NCBI RefSeq assembly: GCF_025127995.1 | Contig: NZ_JAHLYP010000029.1 | Location: 1-64,000, forward strand | Source of the DNA: Synechococcus sp. CS-1332 | Lineage (GTDB): Bacteria; Cyanobacteriota; Cyanobacteriia; PCC-6307; Cyanobiaceae | Direction: 5' to 3' | Length of the DNA: 64,000 nt | Part shown: piece after piece, positions 55,416-64,000 of the stretch | How positions within the stretch are numbered: position 1 is the stretch's first letter | Layout of the letters: the number at the start of each line of letters is the position of its first letter | Notes under the pieces: model-generated | Database searches by the model: none | What the model was told of the DNA's origin: nothing | What the model saw: only the letters and a program-made list of their open reading frames with translations | Made by a program: the position numbers and the translations under genes

Positions 55416-56172
55416 ATGGGGAAGCGGCGGGAGCTGCGTGGCTCAGGCGGGAACGCAGCCGGCGGCTCCAGCCAAAGGCCGCCAGGGCTCCGAGCAGGGG
55501 CAGTGGACCGGGAACGCTGGACGGGGCTGGTGGTTCCGCCAGCGCCCGCACCACCAGCCCATTGAGCAGCGCCTCAGTGGAACTGGTGCCACGGCCGCCG
55601 CCGGTGCCGGTGATCGTGAGGATCTGGTTGGCCTGAACGATGAAAGGGTTGGAGAAGGCGTAGTTGATGTTGATTTGTTTGTCGAACAGGGTTTCAGTGG
55701 ACACCACCGGGCTGTTGGGATCGACCCATGTGAGCAGGGGATTTCCCAGGCCCACCCGCAGGTTGCCGTAGCGATAGCTGAGCAGTTCCACCTGCTGGTC
55801 GAAGAACAGCTCGATGGAATCCTGGTTGGCCACGCCCGTTCCGTTGCCGGGGTTGCGGCGTCCGCAGTTGGTCCGGCCGACGTCGTTGAGGCCTGCCCCA
55901 CCGGCTTTGTAGATGCAGAGGCCGTCGCCGGTCGCACTCACTGGCTTGGCGTTGCCGTTGGGTCGCAGGGCGTTCTGAAAGACCAGGTTCAGGGTCTGGC
56001 CGTCGGCGGTGGCGGTGAAGGTCTTGTTGGGCGAGGCCAGAGGGCCGGCGGGGCTGGCGGTGGCGCTGCCGAGGTTGAAGCTGAAGGTGGTGCCGATGGC
56101 CTGCCCCGGTGCCGGCGCCAGGGCCGCTGCAAAAAAGGAAGCGGCGACGAGGCCTGCCTCGGGTGTCGGCAT
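55390..56172 (-). CDS. secreted protein with PEP-CTERM-like sorting tail
   Basis: A 260-residue protein starting MPTPEAGLVAASFFAAALAP, a signal peptide. The mature region is low-complexity and beta-rich (FSFNLGSATASPAGPL, QDSIELFFDQQVELLSYRYG, ITGTGGGRGTSS). The C-terminus SSVPGPLPLLGALAAFGWSRRLRSRL is the cyanobacterial PEP-CTERM variant: VPGP motif, hydrophobic span, basic tail, recognised by an exosortase. Two Cys lie near the middle. It overlaps the HpsJ-like gene by 26 bases. The exosortase itself is not in the window. Confidence 0.8.
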   Translation of the reverse strand: MPTPEAGLVAASFFAAALAPAPGQAIGTTFSFNLGSATASPAGPLASPNKTFTATADGQTLNLVFQNALRPNGNAKPVSATGDGLCIYKAGGAGLNDVGRTNCGRRNPGNGTGVANQDSIELFFDQQVELLSYRYGNLRVGLGNPLLTWVDPNSPVVSTETLFDKQININYAFSNPFIVQANQILTITGTGGGRGTSSTEALLNGLVVRALAEPPAPSSVPGPLPLLGALAAFGWSRRLRSRLSHAAPAASPCDRDGFQA

Positions 56173-56249
56173 ACGGGCCAAGGGGCTGCACTCTGGATTA
56201 ATGCCCAGAGACTAGTGAACTCCCGCCTGTGCGCCACACCGTTGTCGGC

Positions 56250-56672
56250 TCAAGACAGCGCCAGTTCCCGCTCTTCCGCCAGGGCCCAGTCTTCCTGGTT
56301 GGGATCCCGGCGCAGGTTGCGCCGCTCCAGCGACAGCACCGGCACCTCCTTCAGGGGCGTGGCGAACGCCACACCGAAGGTGAGGGCGAAGTGGGCCCGG
56401 GTGAGCCAGCGCAACTCGGCCTGCAGACGCAGCATCCCGAAGCCGGGATGGGCGCGCAGATCCATCAGCAGCCACTGCCCCATCTCCAGGGACTGCTCCT
56501 CGGAGGCGATCAGGCACATACCGCCCTCTCCCACGTCGACGATGTCGGCGAGGAACCAGCGGCCAAAGGGTTTGCGATCGTCATCAAGGCGCCGCACGGC
56601 GATGCTGCGGCCGCCCTCAAAGCTGTGACGCCCATAGGCGCGTAGATCCCTGCGGCTGCCGTTCCATCCCAT
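56250..56672 (-). CDS. PilZ-domain protein
   Basis: About 140 residues from the ATG at 56672, which has AGGT seven bases upstream; ATG 56741 would add 23 residues. The PilZ pattern is RRLDDDRKPFGRWF then ADIVDVGEGGMCLIAS, with the (D/N)xSxxG-like DVGEGG. PilZ domains bind cyclic di-GMP, and three GGDEF proteins lie elsewhere in the window. The RxxxR half of the motif is blurred, so binding is not certain. Confidence 0.75.
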   Translation of the reverse strand: MGWNGSRRDLRAYGRHSFEGGRSIAVRRLDDDRKPFGRWFLADIVDVGEGGMCLIASEEQSLEMGQWLLMDLRAHPGFGMLRLQAELRWLTRAHFALTFGVAFATPLKEVPVLSLERRNLRRDPNQEDWALAEERELALS

Positions 56673-56974
56673 GTCACGCACCTGGACGACCGATGCGCAC
56701 GGTGCTCTGGTTGGCTTAGGCCCGGTCTTATTGGTCGGCATCGGCGTGGCACTTCCCTATGTGTCCATACTGAACCCTCTGGGTCCCACAGGGAACGGTG
56801 CTTATAAAAACGCTATTCGTATGAAGCGGTAAGTTTCTCTAGACTGGCTCGACAGGCTGCTCTGCGAGGGTTGACGGAAGCCATCCGTCGGCAGCGCCCC
56901 TGGTTTTCGTAACAACGGCAACGGGTGGCCACCCCGGCGGCACTGCAGGATCCAACTGCGTGGAAGGGTCTGGA
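56673..56974. other. promoter region between pilZ-like and ATP-grasp genes
   Basis: A 302-base divergent gap (less if the longer PilZ start is used), AT-richer than the genes. It contains TATAAA at 56803-56808, a possible -10 for the ATP-grasp operon, and just before it a dyad CCCTCTGG-GTC-CCACAGGG at 56775-56793 that could be an operator. There is no convincing -35. No gene or RNA is recognised. Confidence 0.4.
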
Positions 56975-58414
56975 ATGTTCAGTCAGTACAAACCGAACCA
57001 GGGGTACGACGAGTACTTCACCTCCACCGACCAGCCCCGGGCCACCCTGAAGCCGCTGCTGTCGTCCCTCGGCCAGATGGGCCTCGACCAGTTGAACCGC
57101 AACCACGTGGCCGCCGGCATGCTGCTCAAGCGCCTCGGGGCCACCTTCCGGCTCAACGATTCCGACAGCAAGGGGGTCGAGCGGATCCTTCCCTTCGATC
57201 CCCTGCCCCGGCTGATCAGTTCCGGCGAATGGGAGCGTCTGGAGCGGGGCCTGATCCAGCGGCTGGAGGCGATCGACTGCTTCCTGGCCGACGTCTATGG
57301 CGACCAGAAAATCCTGGCCGACGGCGTGGTGCCCAGGGCCGATGTGGAAAGCTCCCAGGGCTGGCGGCCCCAGATGCAGGGTTTCCAGCCGCCCCTCGGG
57401 CGCTGGTGCCACATCTCCGGCCTGGATCTGGTGCGGGACGGCGACGGCACCTGGCGGGTGCTGGAGGACAACCTGCGTTGCCCCTCGGGGGTGGCCTACT
57501 TCCTCGAGAACCGGCGGGTGATGAAGCGCATGTTCCCGAGCCTGTTCGCCGGGCGCACGGTGCAGCCCATCGACGACTACCCCTCCCACCTGCTGCAGAC
57601 CCTGCGGGAACTGGCCCCCTGGACCGACACCCCCAAGGTGGTGCTGCTGACCCCCGGGGTGTTCAACAGCGCCTACTTCGAGCACAGCTATCTCGCCCAG
57701 CAGATGGGGATCCAGCTGGTGGAGGGCCGTGACCTGGTCTGCGAGGGGGATCGGGTGTGGATGCGCAGCACCGCCGGCCTCGAGGCGGTCGATGTGATCT
57801 ACCGCCGCATCGACGACGACTTCCTCGACCCGGCCGTGTTCCGCAGCGATTCCATGCTGGGGGTGAGGGGCCTGATGGGGGCCTACGGGGCGGGGCGGGT
57901 GGCCATCGCCAATGCCCCGGGCACCGGCGTGGCCGACGACAAGCTCATCTATGCCTATGTGGGCGAGATGATCCGCTACTACCTGGATGAGGAGCCGATC
58001 ATCGAGAACGTTCCCACCTACATCTGTTCTCGCCCCGACGACCAGGCCTACGTGCTCGAGCACCTCGGGGAGCTGGTGGTGAAGGCGGTGGCGGAAGCCG
58101 GTGGCTACGGCATGCTGATCGGCCCCCATGCGAGCCAGGCGGAGATTGATGAGTTCGCCATCAAGATCCAGGCGGATCCCCGCAATTACATCGCCCAGCC
58201 CACCCTGGAACTCTCCACCGTGCCTTCCCTGAGCGAAGGGGAGCTCTACCCCTGCCATGTGGACCTGCGACCCTATGTGCTGCGTGGCAAGGGGGCCTGG
58301 GTGAGTCCCGGCGGCCTCACCCGGGTCGCCCTGCGGCGCGGTTCCCTGGTGGTCAATTCCTCCCAGGGGGGTGGCTGCAAGGACACCTGGATCGTGGATG
58401 AAGCCCCATGCTGA
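56975..58414 (+). CDS. circularly permuted type 2 ATP-grasp protein (DUF404/DUF407)
   Basis: A 479-residue protein starting MFSQYKPNQGYDEYF. LPFDPLPRLISSGEWERLERGL, FLADVYGDQKILADGVVP, GLDLVRDGDGTWRVLEDNLRCPSG and VYVIR-like VIYRRIDDDFLDP are the COG2308 ATP-grasp pattern. SSQGGGCKDTWIV ends it. Family knowledge predicts ATP-dependent peptide-bond or amide formation. It overlaps the alpha-E gene by 7 bases and heads the ATP-grasp / alpha-E / transglutaminase operon. Confidence 0.93.
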   Translation: MFSQYKPNQGYDEYFTSTDQPRATLKPLLSSLGQMGLDQLNRNHVAAGMLLKRLGATFRLNDSDSKGVERILPFDPLPRLISSGEWERLERGLIQRLEAIDCFLADVYGDQKILADGVVPRADVESSQGWRPQMQGFQPPLGRWCHISGLDLVRDGDGTWRVLEDNLRCPSGVAYFLENRRVMKRMFPSLFAGRTVQPIDDYPSHLLQTLRELAPWTDTPKVVLLTPGVFNSAYFEHSYLAQQMGIQLVEGRDLVCEGDRVWMRSTAGLEAVDVIYRRIDDDFLDPAVFRSDSMLGVRGLMGAYGAGRVAIANAPGTGVADDKLIYAYVGEMIRYYLDEEPIIENVPTYICSRPDDQAYVLEHLGELVVKAVAEAGGYGMLIGPHASQAEIDEFAIKIQADPRNYIAQPTLELSTVPSLSEGELYPCHVDLRPYVLRGKGAWVSPGGLTRVALRRGSLVVNSSQGGGCKDTWIVDEAPC

Positions 58415-59388
58415 GCCGCGTTGCCGACTCCCTCTACTGGATCAATCGCAACGTCGAACGGGCCGAGAACATTTCCCGTTTCGTGGAGGTGAGCGAGGCC
58501 ATGGCCCTCGACTGCCCCCCCGGCAGCGCCGAACCCTGGCTACCCCTGATCGAGGCCAGCGGCGACCGCAAGCTCTTCGACAAGCTCTGTCCGGTGGTGA
58601 CCCCGGAGGCCGTGATCCATTTCCTGGTGCGGGAGGCCGACAACCCCAGCAGCGTTCTCAACTGCATCGGCAACGCCCGGGAGAACGCCCGGCAGATCCG
58701 TGAAGTGATCACCACGGAGATGTGGGAGCAGATCAACGACATCTACTGGACGCTGCAGGAAGAGCACTTCTGGCTGCAGCCGCCCCAGGAACAGCTGCGG
58801 GAGATCCGCCGGGCCTGCCAGCTGTTCTACGGGATCACCGACGCCACCCTCAGCCGCGACCTTTCCTGGCAGTTCAGTCGCCTCGGTCGCCTGCTCGAGC
58901 GGGCCGACAAGACCACCCGGATCCTGGACGTCAAGTACTTCCTGCTGCTGCCTTCGACCGAGGAGGTGGGTGGGGTTCTCGATGAGTTGCAGTGGATCTC
59001 CCTGCTGCGCTCGGCCGGCGCGTACCAGATGTTCCGTCAGTCGAGCCAGCAGGCCATCGAACCCAAGGCGGTGGCCGCCTTCCTGCTGCTGGATCCGATC
59101 TTTCCCCGTTCGGTCCGCTACTGTCTGGAGCGGATCAGCGACACGCTCAGGATCATCCGGGGCAGCTCGGTGCCCCTGCCAGCGGATGATCTGGAATGCC
59201 TGATCGGGCTCACGTTGGCCCACTGGAGTTTCACCAGGATCGACGAACTCGTCGCCACCGGTCTGCATGAGGCCATCGACAATTTCCAGTCGGATCTGAA
59301 TCGCCTGCATCAGTTGATCGAAGCCCGTTACTTCATTGCCCCCACCAGCAGCAGTTCGAGTCAAGAGGCGGCATGCGAGCCCGCCTGA
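58408..59388 (+). CDS. alpha-E domain protein (DUF403)
   Basis: A 326-residue, all-helical protein beginning MLSRVADSLYWINRNVERAENISRF, the classic alpha-E opening. ENARQIREVITTEMWEQIND, FSRLGRLLERADKTTRILDVKYF and FLLLDPIFPRSVRYCLERI follow. Its function is unknown; it always pairs with COG2308 ATP-grasp proteins and may hold their substrate. It overlaps both neighbours (7 and 16 bases), so translation is tightly coupled. Confidence 0.93.
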   Translation: MLSRVADSLYWINRNVERAENISRFVEVSEAMALDCPPGSAEPWLPLIEASGDRKLFDKLCPVVTPEAVIHFLVREADNPSSVLNCIGNARENARQIREVITTEMWEQINDIYWTLQEEHFWLQPPQEQLREIRRACQLFYGITDATLSRDLSWQFSRLGRLLERADKTTRILDVKYFLLLPSTEEVGGVLDELQWISLLRSAGAYQMFRQSSQQAIEPKAVAAFLLLDPIFPRSVRYCLERISDTLRIIRGSSVPLPADDLECLIGLTLAHWSFTRIDELVATGLHEAIDNFQSDLNRLHQLIEARYFIAPTSSSSSQEAACEPA

Positions 59389-60272
59389 CCCACACCTTCA
59401 ACTACCGCTACAGCGCGCCGGTCTTCCTGGGGTCCCACCGTTTCTGCCTGAAGCCCCGGGGCCATGGCTTCCAGCGGCTGCTCCATTTCCACCTGGCCAT
59501 CAGTCCGGATCCTTCTTTGCTCTATCCACTGGTGGCCGCCAGTGGCGATGAGATCCTGCGGGCCCGCTTCGAGGGCAGCACCGATCACTTCCGGGTGCAG
59601 GCGACCAGCGATGTGGAGACCCAGCCGCTGCCGCCCCTGGCCACCTGCCTGCAGGACCAGGAGCCCCTGCTCCCCTACCCGGTGGGCCATCTCAACGGCG
59701 ATCTGCTGGGCTCCCTGGAGGGGTGGCTCCCCAATGGCCAGCACGACCCCGCCGCAGTGGATCTGGCCCAGGAAGCGCTGATGGGAAGTGACCAGCGTGG
59801 GCTGATGTTCCTTGAGCAGCTGGTGGAGATCATCAAGGACCGGGTCAAGTACACCCAGCGGCACGTGGGGCCGGCCTGGCCGGCGGGCCGCACCCTCAAG
59901 GAACGGGTTGGCTCCTGCCGCGACCTGGCGATGCTGATGATCGAGACCTGCCGCTGCGTCGGTCTGCCGGCCCGGTTCGTGAGCGGCTACCACCTGGTGG
60001 AACCGCCGCCGAAGCAGTACGACCTGCATGCCTGGGCGGAGGTCTACCTGCCCGGTGCGGGTTGGCGGGGCTTCGATCCCAGTGGCAAGGGCAGTATTGA
60101 CGACCGCTACATCACCCTGGCCACCTCCTCCAAGCCCACCCTCACGGCGGCGGTGAACGGCAGCTTCTCGGGCCCTGAGGGGGTGGAAAGCGAACTGGAC
60201 TGGACCATCGAGGCGGAGCTGCTGGAGCCCGCTCCCGTGGGCGCTTCCTGGCACGGGGTGCTGCAGCGCTGA
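59373..60272 (+). CDS. transglutaminase-like cysteine protease family protein
   Basis: A 299-residue protein starting MRARLTHTFNYRYSAPV. The N-terminal domain is the beta-sandwich seen in bacterial transglutaminases. The catalytic triad is visible: Cys in RVGSCRDLAMLMIETCR, His in LHAWAEVYLPGAGW and Asp in GFDPSGKG. These enzymes cut or form amide bonds; in this gene set a peptidase acting on the ATP-grasp product is proposed. No signal peptide. Confidence 0.93.
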   Translation: MRARLTHTFNYRYSAPVFLGSHRFCLKPRGHGFQRLLHFHLAISPDPSLLYPLVAASGDEILRARFEGSTDHFRVQATSDVETQPLPPLATCLQDQEPLLPYPVGHLNGDLLGSLEGWLPNGQHDPAAVDLAQEALMGSDQRGLMFLEQLVEIIKDRVKYTQRHVGPAWPAGRTLKERVGSCRDLAMLMIETCRCVGLPARFVSGYHLVEPPPKQYDLHAWAEVYLPGAGWRGFDPSGKGSIDDRYITLATSSKPTLTAAVNGSFSGPEGVESELDWTIEAELLEPAPVGASWHGVLQR

Positions 60273-60378
60273 AAGAAAGCCACTCTTAAGGAGCGCCCGC
60301 CTGTATCCGATGGTGCAGCGGCTGCGGCACTCCCCAGGCCAGGACAGGTCCCACGTCGCCACCCACGGCATCTCCCCC

Positions 60379-62805
<2,427 letters not shown>

Positions 62806-62835
62806 GCCTTCCGCAACCCGCATGAGCTGGCCCGC

Positions 62836-64000
62836 ATGAGCTGGATGGAACGGGTGGCCGAGGCGGCCGAGTCCCGCCTGCGCGCCGCTGGCATCCAGCT
62901 CACCCTCGGCGGTGAGCCCACCCTGGTCCCCCTCGTACCGGAGGGGCCGGAGTGGAGCGTCACGGCCGACGGCCCCACCAAGCTGGCCATCGCCCGGGCC
63001 ATGGCCCAGGACCTGCAGCAGCGGGTCTGGCGTGGCAGCACGCTGCTCTACTGCCCGGGCAAGAGTTACGACGGCGAGGTCAATCCCCGCTGGGCCCTGC
63101 GCCTGGTCCTGGGCGACGACGGCACGGCGCCGGTCCGCTGGCCCGGCCTCTGCCAGCCCGGTCTGGAGGGTTCACCGCTGAAGTCCAGCGAAGGCCCGGC
63201 CTGGTTGGAGCGCCTGGGTGAGCTCCTGGGCCTCACGCTTCAGCCGGTGCTGCTGCGGGATCCCCTCGATCCCGATCGACGGGCCTGGGCGGCCCCCTTG
63301 AGCGTCGCCCCCGCGGAGACGACTGACGAGGCGGGGGCGGTGGAGTGGAAGGTGGTGCCCTGGCCCCTGGAGGACAGCCTGCGGGAGCTCACCGGTGCCC
63401 CCGGTCCGGCCGGCCTGCGCCTGCCCCTGGAGCACCTGCCCGAGGACGTGCCCCGCCAGGTGCTCACCCTGGAGATTGATCCCGATGGCTGGGAACTGTT
63501 CCTGCCACCCCTCGAGCGCGAACCCCTGCGGGTGTTGCTGCAGGCGGTGGCCGACAGCCTCGGCGACCTGGCGGCGCCCAGGCTCAGCGGCGTGCTGCCC
63601 TTTGATGCCGGCGAGCGCTGGCAGGTGCTGGGCCTGACCGCCGACCCGGGCGTGCTGGAGATCAACCTGCCCGTCTGCCACAGCTGGCTGGAGTACCACC
63701 AGTGGCTGCAGCGGCTGGAGGAGGTCGGCGAGCGCGTCGGGCTGCGCAGCTGGAAGGACCTGGGCGACGGCCGCCAGGAGGGCACCGGTGGCGGCAACCA
63801 CTTGCTCTGGGGCGGCCCCGACCTGGCCCACCATCCCTTCTTCTCCCGGCCGGCCTGGCTCACGGGGATCCTGCGCTACTGGCAACGGCACCCGTCGCTG
63901 GCCTATCTGTTCTGCGGCCCCGGGGTGGGTCCCTCCTCCCAGTCGCCACGGCCCGATGAGGCGATCGGCGATTGCTTCGATCTGGAGCTGGCCTACCGGG
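62836..64000 (+). CDS. DUF2126 protein (partial, cut by right edge)
   Basis: At least 388 residues without a stop, from the ATG at 62836. ITLGGEPT-like IQLTLGGEPTLVPLVP, EWSVTADGPTKLAIARAMAQ, LLYCPGKSYDGEVNPRWAL, LTADPGVLEINLPVCHSWLE and RQEGTGGGNHLLWGGPD are DUF2126 (COG4196) blocks, a GCS/GS-like amidoligase candidate often fused behind a transglutaminase. Here the domain starts within 20 residues of the ATG, so the usual N-terminal transglutaminase is absent; the separate one at 59373 may replace it. The C-terminus is missing. Confidence 0.85.
   Translation, partial: MSWMERVAEAAESRLRAAGIQLTLGGEPTLVPLVPEGPEWSVTADGPTKLAIARAMAQDLQQRVWRGSTLLYCPGKSYDGEVNPRWALRLVLGDDGTAPVRWPGLCQPGLEGSPLKSSEGPAWLERLGELLGLTLQPVLLRDPLDPDRRAWAAPLSVAPAETTDEAGAVEWKVVPWPLEDSLRELTGAPGPAGLRLPLEHLPEDVPRQVLTLEIDPDGWELFLPPLEREPLRVLLQAVADSLGDLAAPRLSGVLPFDAGERWQVLGLTADPGVLEINLPVCHSWLEYHQWLQRLEEVGERVGLRSWKDLGDGRQEGTGGGNHLLWGGPDLAHHPFFSRPAWLTGILRYWQRHPSLAYLFCGPGVGPSSQSPRPDEAIGDCFDLELAYR

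Overview
The window is 64 kb of very GC-rich, tightly packed chromosome (about 70-75% GC in most sampled lines). It reads as a Cyanobium/Synechococcus-type picocyanobacterium. The main reasons are the urt/ure/fmd nitrogen island, a NapA-type Na+/H+ antiporter, a VTT-disulfide-oxidoreductase fusion, a cyanobacterial-style short PEP-CTERM tail (VPGPLPLLG), an HpsJ-like protein, and MoaC/MoeA/CobA/QueC sequences of the kind found in that group. There are about 70 protein genes, one tRNA (Val, anticodon TAC), no rRNA, no CRISPR array and no recognisable insertion sequence.

Region by region. 0-8.4 kb: a minus-strand trio (small membrane protein, DUF924, MpaB-like oxygenase running off the left edge), a class I glutamine amidotransferase, a CbiX-cobA tetrapyrrole pair, molybdenum cofactor genes (moaC-moeA on plus; moaD-moaE on minus) and a MOSC protein. 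8.4-13.5 kb: an accessory-looking stretch with a diverged Mrr-type nuclease, a NUDIX hydrolase, two GGDEF proteins (one visibly lower in GC), a Phd/PIN toxin-antitoxin pair and tRNA-Val. 13.5-22 kb: an arsenic-handling neighbourhood with ArsM, ArsC and the arsenosugar radical-SAM enzyme ArsS, around a VTT/flavin disulfide oxidoreductase, two glycosyltransferases and a DUF547 lipoprotein. 22-40 kb: housekeeping genes: NapA antiporter, mazG, arfB, an exported beta-carbonic anhydrase, speE-speB, gcvT, aspS, dps, pyrG, queE, queC and pabB-pabC. A CHASE-GGDEF protein and an ecotin-type protease inhibitor with Arg at P1 lie among them.

40-54.7 kb is a nitrogen-scavenging island. It holds formamidase (fmdA) and fmdB, the complete urea ABC transporter urtABCDE, urease accessory genes ureEFG and ureD, and the urease subunits ureABC. 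A secreted beta-lactamase-fold serine hydrolase sits between ureD and ureA. Urea is imported by Urt, Ni is delivered by UreDEFG and urea is hydrolysed by UreABC; FmdA adds formamide as a second ammonium source. 54.7-56.8 kb: an HpsJ-like membrane protein, a PEP-CTERM-like secreted protein and a PilZ protein. 57-64 kb: the circularly permuted ATP-grasp / alpha-E / transglutaminase cluster, a predicted peptide-forming system. Glycogen phosphorylase follows it, and then a DUF2126 protein cut by the right edge.

The most interesting items are the arsenosugar neighbourhood, the Arg-P1 ecotin, a queC gene with no ordinary start codon, the serine hydrolase lodged in the urease operon, and the ATP-grasp/alpha-E/transglutaminase/DUF2126 group. 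Functions are assigned from motif and family recognition by eye only; no database search was run.
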